64,000 bases of DNA from NCBI GenBank assembly GCA_027943335.1, contig BSBK01006340.1, positions 62,001-126,000 on the forward strand, given 5' to 3'. Shown here piece by piece: positions 1 through 11,650 of this stretch. Below the pieces are notes generated by a model. That model worked only from the letters and a program-made list of their open reading frames with translations. It searched no databases and was not told the DNA's origin. Position numbers and translations under genes: made by a program. The stretch's first letter is position 1. The number at the start of each line of letters is the position of its first letter. Source of the stretch: Chamaecyparis obtusa. Its lineage: Eukaryota; Streptophyta; Pinopsida; Cupressales; Cupressaceae.

Positions 1-1140
1 GACCACGCTCGACCCAAGTGACCCCAAGGTGCACTAAGCACAATTGGGAAGCGATCTTCCGGGGCTCGTATCTTAGACTTTGTGAGAGGTATCGACAAAC
101 TGTCAGGTGCTACCGAATCATGTTTTCAAGGTCTACAATAACCTCTCTCAATTTTGGGTGATTCGACTTCATTTGCATTTGGCAAGGTGATCTCAGTCGA
201 TGCCAAAACTTGCAGTGAGGGTTAGTTGAAAGTGGATCAGCAGCGTATCTTTCAAACCGTCTGACCTGGCATTGAACCATCTACTCCATTAGCTCTGATT
301 GGCCAAGTAAATGCCAGTGACAACCCCATTCTACCCACAAAGTCACTGGAACACTCGCGACCATCCTCGACCCAAGTGACCCCAAGGTGCACTAAGCACG
401 ATTGGGCAATGATCTTCCGAGGCTCATATCTTAGACTTCGTGAGAGGTATTGACAAATCATCAAGTGATACAAGATCATGTTTTCAAGGTCTACAATAAC
501 CTCTCTTGGTTTTGGGAAATTCAACTTCATTTGCATTTGGCAAGGTGATCTCAGTCGATGCCAAAACTTGCAGTGAGGGTCAGTTGAAAGTGACTCAGCA
601 GTGTATCTTTCAAACTGTCTGACCTGGCATCGAACCATCTGCACCATTGGCTCTGATTGGCTAGGTAAATACCATTGACAACCCCATTCTACCCACAGAG
701 TCACTGGAACACTCGCGACCACGCTCGCCCCAAGTGACCCCAAGGTGCACTAAGCATGATTGGGCAGCGATCTTTTGGGGCTCATATCTCAAACTTCGTG
801 AGAGGTATTGACAAACTATCAAGTGCTACGGGATCATGTTTTTGAGGTCTACAATAACCTCTCTCAGTTTTGGGTGATTTGACTTCATTTGCATTTGGCA
901 AGGCGATCTCAGTCGATGCCAAAACTTGCAGTGAGGGTCAGTTGAAAGTGGCTCAGTAGCGTATCTTTCAAACCATCTAACCTGGCATCAAACCATCTGC
1001 TCCATTAGCTCTAGTTGGATGGCTAAACACCAGTGACAACCCCGTTCTTCCCACAGATTCATCAGAACACTCGCGACCACGCTCAACCCAAGTGACCCCA
1101 AGGTGCACTAAGCACGATTGGGCAGCGATCTTCCAAGGCT
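1..1140. repeat. 358-bp tandem satellite, three full units plus a truncated fourth
   Basis: The same segment, opening with gaccacgctcgacccaag or a close variant, starts at 1, 359, 717 and 1075, so the period is exactly 358 bp three times over. Units share landmarks such as gtgaccccaaggtgcacta and cagtcgatgccaaaac and differ by scattered substitutions. The fourth unit stops after 66 bp, at about 1140, where unrelated sequence begins. The array continues beyond the left edge. Open frames across it on the minus strand are shadows of the repeat, not genes. I do not recognise the family. Confidence 0.93.
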
Positions 1141-2928
1141 GGTGCAGGGCACCCTCCACTAGTAGGAATTTGAATTGCATTGTTATGTTTTTAATAAATA
1201 GGATGGATCTAAATAGATCATTCTAATTTTGGTTTGGAATCCCTAATGTGTGATCAAGGATCTTTTGGCAATGTTATAAGCCTAAGATACCTTAGGTCAT
1301 GGGGTTCACCTAGTTAGTGATAATTTGCTAGGTTAGGCTTATGGAGTATTAAAGGTTGATTTTAGATTATTTTCACTTGAAAAATCATTTTGATAGGTTT
1401 TGATCTCAAAAAGAAATCATAAACTCTATCAAGTTCATAAAATGGCATATTTTGCAAAATTGCAAAAATGCAATAAAAGTTGTTGTTGCAACTTTCTAAA
1501 ATTTCTTGAGAAATTGGAATTGGAAACCTAAGACTCAAATGGTTTCTCCAATCAATATACCTTCATTTTGAAGGTTATATATGCTCATCACTTTGAACCA
1601 TAATGGTAAGAAGTTGATTTTTGTAAACTGATGCCATAAAGGAGGAATACAAACCATTTTTTAGCCATTTCTCAGAGTTGTACGGGCGTGTATGGACTTA
1701 CAGGGTCATGATTTGAATGTGGGAATACTGTATTGCATGTTAGTGAACATTTTCATTGATTTTTTTCATTTGTTAAAGTTATTTCAATTCTTTTCAAAAC
1801 AGTCCAGGAAGCAAGCTTTTCTAGGGCCCTGAACACTAATGGAGGCCTAACTTGCATTCTAGCCGTGGGTTTAACCTAAGAATTTGGAAAATGAAAGTTA
1901 GGTCTATGTATCAATGGATTGTAAAGGCTCATGCAGTGGCTCGAAGGGCAAGGCCTTCATGCATCAAGCCCTAGTCTGAATTTTTGAGAGGATTCAGTCT
2001 AGAAAGTAGAAGAAAGTTGTAAAGAAGTGCATAGAATAGATAAGTGAGTGAATTAAAGGTGGTTTTGAGTCATTTTGGGTTGGAGAAGAATATTTGAAGC
2101 ACTGTACCAGTTCCATGAGCCCTATACCTCATACTTCCTTTGTAAACCAAGCTTAATTAGGCCAATTAGGTCTATGTCCAAGGTGGGTCTTAGGTGGCGT
2201 TGGAGTGGAGTTGGAATGCAAGGTTTTGCAATCTGAAATAAATTCCAAATGGGTGTCTAAAAATTCCCTGATTGTATCAAGATACTCAATTGTGCAAAAG
2301 TTAGAGTAGAAAACCTCTATTGAGAAGGCTACAAGGAAATTGGCGTGCAAGTCTAGTTTGCCATGGTATGGTTTTGGTGGGAATAAACTAAGTGTTATTT
2401 CAAAGGCCTTAGGTCATATGAGGACCATATAAATGCTTGGGAGTGGTCAGGAAGTCCATTGGTGAAGAGTTCTATCAATAAGTTAGTTTTAGGCCTACTG
2501 TCCCTAAAGCCAAAAAGGCATTGAAGTTTGATTGAGTGTGTAACTTTGTAAAGGGATTTTATTGGGATAGAAATACATTTTTTTTTTGTGTTATACCATC
2601 AAAAGAGTTTGGGATTACCCTTAAGCCTTTGTGGTTGGTTGGTGAGTTGTGGGAGGTAGTAGAAGGGCACTCCACTTTCTTATTGTAACCTCTGCATTAG
2701 GGGCTCGTATATGTAAACTATTCGACAGAATGCCCGCAAGCAGAGCATGACATATGGAATTATAGATAGGACTAGTAGAAATAGTAAAAGGTATCCAAAA
2801 ATGAAGTTTCCAAAGCTTTGTTAGGTTAGACTAGTCGATGACAATGAGAATTGGTTTTGCACATCGACAGTAGTGGCATTCTAGAACATGATAATCTATA
2901 ACGCAATTTCAATATTAAGACATTATCA
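1141..2928. other. Unassigned AT-rich interval
   Basis: No coding frame, LTR pair or RNA gene is supportable. It contains short A/T runs, including a T run near 2580. The junction with the satellite at 1140 is abrupt. Confidence 0.5.
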
Positions 2929-3237
2929 TTTCCTAAGAATTCCCCAACATCGAATGTCAAGGAGGACCCGACATCTTCCCTGATGGACAGAACCTTGTTT
3001 CATGCTCGGTTGTTGGATTCATAGAGGTCTGGGACTATATCAGTGGGAAACTTAAGAGCAATTTTCAATACCAAGCTGATGATGCCTTCATGACGCATGA
3101 TAATGAAGTTCTTTGTGTTGACATCAGTCATGATTTAGAGATGATGATGCCTTCATGACGCATGATAATGAAGTTCTTTGTGTTGACATCAGTCATGATT
3201 TAGAGATGTTGGCTTTAGGTTTACAGGGTGGGAAAAT
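2929..3237 (+). pseudogene. SMU1: SMU1-like WD40 splicing-factor pseudogene fragment
   Basis: Translation from about 2982 reads DGQNLVSCSVVGFIEVWDYI and continues with a match to SGKLK, FQYQADDAFM, VLCVDIS and, after a duplication, LALGLQGGKI. This is the start of the WD40 region of SMU1, a spliceosome-associated WD-repeat protein. A weaker, frameshifted match to the preceding FGKKSHAEC stretch lies at 2929-2960. The fragment covers only about 95 codons and has no start codon. A 65-bp tandem duplication breaks the frame, and after GKI the similarity ends abruptly. No intron interrupts the match, so a processed copy or a fragment captured by a transposon is likely. Assignment is from memory of the SMU1 sequence. 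Another WD40 protein is possible but less likely given the length of the match. Confidence 0.78.
3078..3207. repeat. Perfect 65-bp tandem duplication
   Basis: 3078-3142 and 3143-3207 are identical, both beginning gatgatgccttcatgacgca. Because 65 is not a multiple of three it frameshifts the SMU1-like fragment. Absence of differences between copies implies a recent event. Confidence 0.95.
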
Positions 3238-4687
3238 TGAGGAGGACGTGCTCGCAATTGAATCCCAAAATACGTATGTATGATGGCTTCGACAAAATGT
3301 TTCTTGGTGTCACTTGCATGAAGCGGTATGTGTGTGGAGAGCCAAAAATGACATGCTCTAGTTATAGCACCAAGAGTCCAATCAAAACACAGAAGCATTA
3401 ACACTTGTGTTGCAATAAGATCCAGATGGCACTATTCTATAGGAATAGATCCATTTTGAAAGATGTAGAGCGCCAAGTAACATGGACTTTCATAACAAAA
3501 TATTACTAAGGCACTCACAAAGGGAGACTTTAATGTATTCGAGAAAGAAGATGTGGATAGACACCTCCTCAGGAATTAGTTATTATAACAAGAAAGAAAT
3601 TGACCGAAAGGGGAAAATAAATAAGGCTCGTAGAAGAGATTTTGGGAGTTCCGGATTCTGCCTGACCCGAGAGACTTTGTGCCAAGGGAGGGATAGATTA
3701 GGATTTTTATTGTAATGTAGGGAAAGAGGGATTTTATTTTCAGATAATGATTAATGTATAGGAACAACAGAATCTTTGTTGTTTTGCTGTGTTCAAAGAA
3801 GGATATGTCAGCATATTAAAAATTTTATTTTAGATGCTCACTTTCTGATTGATATTCATCTTTGAATGATATTGGTTTCTTTTGAATGTGTATCTGTTAC
3901 ATCTGATCATTAGCATGATCATCTGTGGACTTTGTGCTATAGTTTTTCATGTATTTGGAAAGAACCATTCATCTTTCTCTCTTAGTTTCTTTCTGTAATG
4001 CATTGTTTAGGCAAATGAAATTTGTAGCGTTTACTATCCTTTTCTTTTCAGTAAATTAGTCCCTTCACGTCTATCTCATGTTTATGAATAGATGTTTGTA
4101 AGCCTTTATTACTTTCAGGTTAAAAACATTATCATTTATAGTTTAGTTGATTCATTGTAAATCTTGCATGGGGAGCTGTGCCCGAATAATTCAGAGGGTG
4201 CTTACGCTTCTCAATAGCGAAGTGACCCAACTGTTGGTGTTGGTCGAGTCTTTTTGTTTGGGCTTTAAGGGTCATTTTGTAAGCATTTCTTTGGAAGACA
4301 AATCTATTCACCAACAAGAAGTTAAACCTCAAACATAATAAGCTCCATGAACAGGGTATTCCAGAGTAAAGAAAAACAAATGTAACTTCAACAAGATATA
4401 ATTTAAATCATAATGATAATCATAGTCAAGATATAACTTCACCATTCAATTCCATAAACATGAATAATAAATATGTATATACAAAAGATGACACAAATAT
4501 AACATATAAATGAACATGTTCTATATATGTATCAAATGTATCAAAAGTATGTCCATATACAAATATGGCACATGCCATTTCAAAATGTCTACAAAATCAA
4601 TGTTTTAAGGTGTACAATGTGGCATATATGCCATCTCAAAATGTGTCAAGTGTCATCTCTAAATGACCACAAAACTAAAACTGCATC
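3238..4687. other. Unassigned interval right of the SMU1 fragment
   Basis: The short open frames here (for example 3482-3715 plus and 4132-4338 on both strands) show no recognisable domain. The overlapping pair at 4132-4338 open on opposite strands suggests chance. No LTR or RNA gene was seen. Confidence 0.45.
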
Positions 4688-4802
4688 CTATGCTATAGGG
4701 GGATCATCAAAATGTAGCCTCTTTGAAGAAGTGTTGGGCTTTGATTGATCCTGCATAAAAAATGAGTTCAAACCAAAGTTAGATTGCTTACTTTATATGA
4801 TT

Positions 4803-4879
<77 letters not shown>

Positions 4880-6899
4880 CATAATTTTCAAACACTAATT
4901 TAATTAAAATTATAACTGAATACAAATATTTGTACCTGGTCTCTCGATTGCCTACCACGAGCAGGTGTCCTAGCATAAGTCCTGGGTAGCGAAGGGACCA
5001 TGCCAGCGATACCAACTCTGACCTATAAATATATATTTGCAATAATGAGATTAGTAGAGTGGTGCAACATAGAGTAATAAATCTACAAAATAGGATGATA
5101 GCATAATAAAATTACAAATTGATTGAACTAAAATTAAAACTTACATCTCGTGATCCCTCCTCTAGAATAGTGGGTTGGGTCAACAAAGAAACAAAGGATT
5201 CTCATGGGCCCTCCCTCACAGTCAGAGTAACCTATGAGAGTAAAAATATTGTCAATTATATATCAATGTACTTCATCATAGAAAACTTGGTTACAAAATA
5301 CAAATAACAATATGTAAAAGTCTACGTACAATCGGGCTATCACTCCGAATCGAGACGCCTGTAACCCTACGCTATCAAACCGGTGTCAGGACATCATCGA
5401 TAGCCACACCCTATACAATAAAGTGCAAGTAAAATATTTATTACTACACACAAGTGGCATACATATGCATGCATAATTAATCTTAAATAATTAACTACCT
5501 TTCCTTTGTCGACACCTGATGAAGGAACCCCCTCATGCCCCCCACTGACATCGGCTGTAGCCTGCAAGAACACAATAAGATGACAATATATATTAGTAAA
5601 TGTATGAATTTTATTGCTCTAATTGATAGAGATTTAAGCATGTACACCAAATGATATAAAAAAAAAATAATGGGTACATAATTTATAATATACTGTATAG
5701 TCATCAAGGCCAAATGAAATGGCCGAAAGTGTGGACTCATCCACCTGTCTCACCTCCTCCTATGTCATCAATTGAACATAAATGGAAAAAAAATATATAC
5801 ATAAGTGCATGCAATCATTAAAACTAATCTAAATAAATAAATTATTTTTAAATTAAATAAGTCATGTGACAAATTTATTTATAATGTTTACTCTTACAGT
5901 ATCAACAGGAGTCAATGGTTGTGCCTGCACCTCCTGAGCACTCTCATGAGATGTAGATGCTTCATGAGGTGTTGCAGCCTCTGCAGCTGTGTCTCCTATA
6001 TCCCCCTCATCAATATAATGAAACTGATATATATCAGAATCAGTAAGCAGTCCGAGGCACATATGCCTGCACGTAATGCACATATGGGGCTCGCATACAT
6101 GTGAACTCCGACAAGCTGTTGATGCTCCAACAACATCCAAAGGAGGCAACACTGACCTGGTCTAAGTGATCAACTAATCACTTAGTAAATGAATGGCCCT
6201 AATAGTCTGTGAGGTAGCCTCTGTAATGATATCGAGATGCTGCACTGGAGGAGGGGGTGCGACATCAGTGGGGGGGACAAAGGTAGTGGCCTTTCGGCGC
6301 TAGGAAGATGGCCTAGTCTGAGGAGCTCCTCTGCCTACGCCCATGTTGGGCCTCATACTCCAATAATCAACATGGTGACCAAGCACAAACTCAACATATA
6401 ATTTTTTAAGGAAATAAAATGGGACCTCCAAATTGCTATGGGGTGGTTTATCAAAAACCATCCACCAACGATCCCAAAAGTTTGTGCGCATTGCTTCATT
6501 TGTGCACCATTTTATTGATAATTCGGGCTTTTTGGGGTCAACTGGTATTCTAATTTTAGGATCGACAAAAAGGGCGGCTATATCTTCCTTACTTATATTA
6601 AGAGCTGCAATCCCATCATGGTCAAGCTCGTCATCAAATTGGGCATGCATATCATCACGCCAATGAAGAGCAGCAGTATGTTACTATGTGAGTGTGTCAA
6701 TGTTTCCAACAATTGTATTTAGTGTGGCAAGCATGGGACCTAATGTAGGTATATTTTGATACGTGTTTTGGAAACCCCATATTGTGTTCAAATTTTCTTG
6801 TATCAAATCTTGTAAAGATGGAGGGTTTTGAAGCGGGGGATTGTTTTGGGGACCGTTATTTGGTGCAGGAGGGTTATTTTCTTCATTGTTGTTAGCCAT
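4688..6899 (-). pseudogene. Decayed seven-exon gene, family unknown, all introns phase 0
   Basis: Exons on the minus strand, in order: 6899-5898, 5759-5694, 5561-5499, 5410-5330, 5231-5145, 5022-4936 and 4750-4688. Every intron starts GT and ends AG, every exon length is a multiple of three, and the frame stays open apart from point stops, giving 483 codons ending in TAG. The start is ATG at 6899, followed by an Asn/Pro-rich segment (ANNNEENNPPAPNN). The middle has a Trp-rich stretch around NFWDRWWMVFDKPPHS and LGHHVDYWSM. The small later exons encode Ser/Gly/Asp-rich sequence. In-frame stops lie at 6678-6683 (two), 6300-6302, twice near 6160-6175, twice in exon 4 and once in exon 5. Most look like CAG to TAG or CGA to TGA. 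I do not recognise the family. Dense small exons beside repeats make a DNA-transposon accessory gene (En/Spm type) possible, but this is only a guess. Confidence 0.72.
4808..4876. repeat. (TA)n microsatellite, about 34 units
   Basis: Uninterrupted alternating A/T over 69 bp, located in the last intron of the decayed minus-strand gene. The Tyr/Ile-repeat ORF covering it is an artefact. Confidence 0.97.
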
Positions 6900-8010
6900 G
6901 CCTGATTAAATTTTAAAAAAATCTAAATTTTAATCTAATTTCATATATTATTACAAATATAAATACAAAACCCTATTTTTAAAAAAAATGCTACATTTAG
7001 CATGAAAATGAAATAAATTAATAAAAATTATATAAATAACTACTTACCGAATATGCTTGGAGTTGAATTTGTTGTTTCTAATATCAGGTATCTGAAAATA
7101 TATCAGGTATCTAAAAATCACGGAAAGAACTTGAAGAAAATTGTGCAAGGAAATGAGGAAAAGGGCTCGCGGGTTTTGGATTTATGCCACAATTATCGGG
7201 TACTCGATTAGGCTTGTGCTTTGGTGGCAGGTTTGCCCAGGTGTACTAACACCCAGGCCTACTAAAAAGTCAACAAGCACTTTCATGCGCTTTTGGATGA
7301 GTGAAAAGTGAATGTTTTTCACATCACCACTTTTTGGCCCCTCATGATCTTGCACATTCCCGTAAGTCAGAGGGGCTTACAATAGTAAATCATGTAATGA
7401 GGGGGCTTAGAACACTAGTATATGCAAATTTCATTATTTAATAATAAAAATCTATTAAAATTTTTGCAGTTGCCTCATTTAACTTGAGGTTTGTCCTATA
7501 TTATTTTGGTCGTTATGGCCCTCCTCCGCTCTCTAAATTTATTCCTTAGCTATGGTTTTTGGATCCCGCAGTGTCAACTTGGAACTGAAGGAGTAGTAGT
7601 TGCGTTGCATCATCTGGGTATACCACTCAATTACGTTGTCTCCAAAAAATTGTGACCATGATGCCTACATTTATGTTTCTTAGTTGTTGTGTCCCATGAC
7701 CCCTTATGACCCTTTACGATCCCTAAGAATACATCTTAGAGGTCTTAAAATGTCGTAAAGGGTCATAAGAGGCTCCTAGGAGGGGCCAGATTAGCTTCCA
7801 CCTTCACATGGTTGGACCTATTAAGTAGAGAATGTTAAACTATTCTAGAAACAAAGAGAATCTCAATAATTTAAGGTCTCAATCCATAGACAAATTAAAT
7901 TAGACTTACTATCCATGCACGAAATGTGCTAGTGACCGTATAAAATTACTTAAAACTAGTAAAGCGTGTTGGGAATAGCCTCTGGATTACGAAGGGATAT
8001 TCCATTCCAG
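6900..8010. other. Region upstream of the decayed gene, no gene seen
   Basis: This holds the presumed 5' flank of the minus-strand gene. A short near-duplicate tatcaggtatct occurs at about 7082 and 7099. A 17-bp inverted repeat is listed separately. No coding domain is seen. Confidence 0.4.
7703..7769. repeat. Perfect 17-bp inverted repeat
   Basis: cttatgaccctttacga at 7703-7719 is the exact reverse complement of 7753-7769, separated by a 33-bp spacer. It could be an end of a small element or a stem. No function is implied. Confidence 0.85.
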
Positions 8011-8052
8011 TGCAGGAAGTGTTTTTAGACAGGGCATAAAGTTGCCCAATGC
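8011..8052 (+). pseudogene. LINE/Gag-type CCHC zinc-knuckle relic
   Basis: In one plus frame the sequence reads CRKCF(stop)TGHKVAQC, a CX2CX4HX4C knuckle with one stop inside, preceded by IPFQ. This arrangement resembles the zinc knuckle of plant LINE ORF1 proteins. Flanking sequence about 200 bp either side stays mostly open in fragments but shows no second domain. The minus-strand ORF across this place (7946-8143) is a shadow. Confidence 0.5.
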
Positions 8053-8464
8053 TCCAAGCAAAGAATGTCCAAGGTTGCATCCTGGTGGATGGTTTGGATG
8101 ATGGGCAGAGTGCTAGAAATGTAGTAGCCACACCAGAGGGCAAAGAAGTTTCAATGACATTTTAGATTGTAAAAGGGAGAAAAAGGAAAAATGAAAAGAA
8201 AGCTTTTGACATGATCCTTCATTCTCATAAAAAGGGTGGAGTTTAGAGAAAATTATGGAGGTGCTTTCTTTCTTTCTCCTGAAGCTTGTGTGATTGATGT
8301 GGGTTTACCGAATATTTGGGGAGATAGCTCTCCTGAATGTAGCTATCCCTAGTTCAGGCCAAGTTCTAACCTATTATGATTAATAAAATTACTAATTACC
8401 ATTAAATAAATAGTAAAGTAACATAACAAAATAAACAACAATATATATTAATGTAAAGTAAAAC

Positions 8465-8535
8465 CTGAAGATAAATATCTAGACTAATCACCGAGAAGGA
8501 TGTCGTTGGTGATTACTCTGGATATTTATCTTCAG
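8465..8535. repeat. 28-bp-arm inverted repeat, 15-nt loop
   Basis: 8465-8492 pairs with 8508-8535 with about four mismatches. The arms begin ctgaagataaatatc and end gatatttatcttcag. Loop is 8493-8507. It could fold into a hairpin resembling a small-RNA precursor, or be a terminal structure of the neighbouring CACTA-like sequence. Confidence 0.85.
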
Positions 8536-8539
8536 TTGT

Positions 8540-8925
8540 TTTTTTTTAACATTCCATTATTAGTCAAACTTTCGACAACCTTTGGTCGAAACCCTCACAA
8601 AGATTAGTCTAAATTGTGACCAATTTGTGTCAAAAATTATCATCGTGGGTTTGGCATCCTAGTCAGACGGTCTAAAGATTTTGACCAAAGCAGGTCAAAA
8701 GGTCTAAAGATTTCAACCTACTTTGGTCAAAAATTTGACCTAATGAATTCTTAATAGCATATGAGCATTTCGACCAAGATTCACGTAGAAATTTCTATGT
8801 TAACAATGATATGTAAAAAATTTGACTAAAAAAATAGCGACCAAGCCATTGGTCGATTAGTCGACCAATATTGGTAGAAAATTTAACCAATTGTCCGTCG
8901 AAAATAGGTGCCAATTGTACTAGTG
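8540..8925 (-). mobile_element. CACTA-like (En/Spm) terminal segment
   Basis: Read on the minus strand from 8925 the sequence opens CACTAGTACAATTGGCACC and continues with closely spaced copies of TTGGTC, TCGACC and TTTGACC motifs. Subterminal arrays of short direct and inverted motifs behind a CACTA terminus are typical of this superfamily. No matching opposite terminus with a 3-bp duplication was found. Candidates at 1157 and 7413 share only CACTAGTA. Whether the decayed gene at 4688-6899 belongs to the same element is unresolved. Confidence 0.55.
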
Positions 8926-11645
8926 CAAGGAAGCATTAGCATGAAGAGTAGAAACCCCCCCTAATATTGACAAAGGAGAGGCATGATAGGTCCATTGAAA
9001 CTATCACTGAGGATAAGATGAAGGCAAGGCCCATGCAAAAAGAGCATTACCTTGGCCTTTTGTGATGTAGAATTTGGTTCAAACTCTGTTTCCATTACTA
9101 TCTAATACAAGTCTCTACTTCTAAGCTAAAGAAGAATCTTTGGCTTCCATTTGAAATAATTATATGACATAAAAATGGAAGAGGCTGGAAATTCCATTGT
9201 TGTGATTTTCAACTTTTTACAAAAAGAAAAGTTTATGCTTCTTTTCCTATCTCCCACTATGATACCATCTAAAATTTTACAATTAAACCTGGAAAATAAA
9301 TTAAGGATCTTGCGGAAAAATAAATGAAAAAACTTATAGATATAAAAAATAGAAGAAAATAAGAACTAAAAATGAATGAAATTTTATTGACCACATTGTA
9401 CAAAATATATGATTTACAATGAATAAATAAATGCGACGACTGAAGTTATGAAGAAAATAGAGGCATATATGTAGAGGCATGAAGATTCATTTGGTGGTTC
9501 TCTTTAGTTAGCCCTACATAGTAAAATGCATGCAACACAAACCTCTCCACAAGTTACAAGAAAAACTACAATTTACAAATTGGAATCAATGAATAACTAT
9601 TATTGCAGATCCGCTATAAACAAAGTGAACTAATGCATGTGCAAATTTCAATTAACACTAATAAGTATTTCTTATAGAGGAGGTGAGAACAAAGAAGGAT
9701 ACTTTTTTGTAAGCCTTGAATGTGCAGATAGACTAAGGCCAATGTAGAGGCCATGTGAAGTAAATTTTATTTTGTAAGTTTTAGATTTCTTTGTTGAAAT
9801 CTAAGTATTTTTTTAATAGAGAGTATCTACATATGTATGTTTTTGTGTTTCAGTATGAAGTTGCAGGAAATAGGTTTGTCTAACAGCATCATAATCACAT
9901 TAACTTTTGTGAAGTGCAAGGTTGCAATTCAACTTTACATTTTGCACTATTTTGGGATTTAATAAATTTATGGGAACTACAACTTGCAATTTTAGAAAAT
10001 TCTACTAACCTGCACCCTATAACTATATTTCCATATTTTTATTTTAACTTGCACTTCCAACATATATTTTGAGAATCATGAATTTTTAACAAACTATAAT
10101 TCTAATCCATATTTTGAAGACTACAAAATTTTTTCTATATGCAACACAATGTATTCTCAAGTTTTGGATCACCTTCACACTTTGTCACTTTTGAGAAATG
10201 GAAATTTTCTTCATTTGTAACTCTCAATGTATTAAATGAATAAAAAATAACTTGCAACTATGAACGTACATTAATCACTTCAATTTTGTATTTGAGGATT
10301 GTAAAGAATAGGTGTGACCAAAGACATATGCTAAAACCATTTGATATTTTTGAGTCACACAAATTGATCTATCACAAAAGAGATTAACATAATTTATTAT
10401 CAACAAATAATGGGGGTTAACAACTTGACGACGCATGTCAATTCCCTGAGCATGAGATTTTTTTAAATTGCCAAGATTAAAGCAAGACTAATCACGAATA
10501 TTGCAAAGAAATTTGAGAAATGGTAGTGGCATATCTTATCTATTGCTAAGTAAATTTAAATTTGTCAAAATAATTTTTCTTCCTTTAATTCATATTATGC
10601 CTCTAGTTGGATGTTTGGAACATATCAAAATGAAAGACTAAACAAACTTATTAGAGACTTTCTTTGATTTGATGGTAAAAGAAACAAATAAAAGGCATGT
10701 TGTAAATTTGAAGAGGTGTTTTATACCAAGAATGTGTTTTAGTAATATCTTCAAATTACTAATAAGAAACAAAAATACTTATGTAGTTCCAAAAGAAATT
10801 TTTTTGGAAGGAACTACACCCTCATGAAAATATCTAGTGAAACCATATTGCTCTAAAAAACAATTTGTCATTTGAAGAGTTTCTAGAGAATGGTTCTTTT
10901 AAAGGTTTTTGGAACAAAAATTATTTGATAAGGATCAAATAATGTCTTGGAAAAATGGAAAGAAAGTTTTATTTTTCCAAATAATTTGTTCTTCATGCTA
11001 TCAAAAACTTCTTTGAATCTACCCAAGTAATCACAACTTAAATTCAATACTGAAATTGTTGATAATATCATTTGGATCATTTAATACCTCCTTGCTAAAA
11101 ATTTATGCAAATCCCATTTATGAACTTGTCTATGCTCGAGATATATTTACCTATCTAATTAATAAATGAATAATTAATTTGTCTAAAAGTTAATAGAAAA
11201 ATGTATTAGAATTGTATAGTCATGCTAGATTGAACCTAAGAAAAGATTGTTTTAGGTGATTATTTTTGTTACAGACAGTTGTTGTAGGTTCCTTTTTAGT
11301 CCTAAAAGTTATATTAATGTCACCTATAATAGAGTATTTTAAAAGGCTAAATAAAAGAATTTAAATTATAGTTAGTCATTTCTACTAAAGTGTTATGGTT
11401 AATGTGAAGCCTAGGAATACCATGGGAATTTTATGTATTCAACTATTCTAGTTGAGAAAAGAAAGAAGTCTTGTCCTAATATGATATTGCTTTTGAACAT
11501 TTTAAAGGGCCAAATAAAAGAATTCAAATTCTAGTTAGTCTTCTCTACTTAAGTATTATGTTAAGTTGAAGAGCTAGGAATGCTAAGTTGTTTTTTATAA
11601 AAAGAAGTAGCAAGCAGGTGTTGGTCTGCGGTACAATCACAACAC
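8926..11645. other. Unassigned AT-rich interval
   Basis: About 2.7 kb with no supportable gene. The only structure noticed is an imperfect duplication at 11337-11584, listed separately. The sequence is stop-rich in all frames. Confidence 0.5.
11337..11584. repeat. Diverged direct duplication of about 82 bp
   Basis: 11337-11418 and 11501-11584 share an alignable order of motifs: aaataaaagaatt, agttagtc, then ctaggaat. They are offset by about 164 bp with many substitutions, so this is an old duplication. Confidence 0.7.
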
Positions 11646-11650
11646 ACTAG

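Noticed and set aside
252..1180. Minus-strand ORFs of 163 and 67 aa over the satellite
   Set aside because: They follow the 358-bp repeat and share the same peptide by repetition. There is no domain or start context.
4132..4338. Overlapping ORFs of 66 and 63 aa on opposite strands
   Set aside because: Both are short, without domains, and open on both strands at once, as expected by chance.
4788..5042. Minus-strand ORF with Tyr/Ile repeats
   Set aside because: Product of the (TA)n run read through an intron of the decayed gene. Exon 6 uses another interpretation bounded by splice sites.
1157..8925. Pairing of CACTAGTA at 1157 or 7413 with the CACTA-like end at 8925
   Set aside because: Only eight bases agree, CACTAGTA is close to palindromic, and the flanking 3-bp duplications do not match (ctc or gaa versus caa).
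10883..11080. Minus-strand ORF of 65 aa, possible RT fragment
   Set aside because: No catalytic motif or neighbouring domain. The surrounding sequence is stop-rich in all frames.
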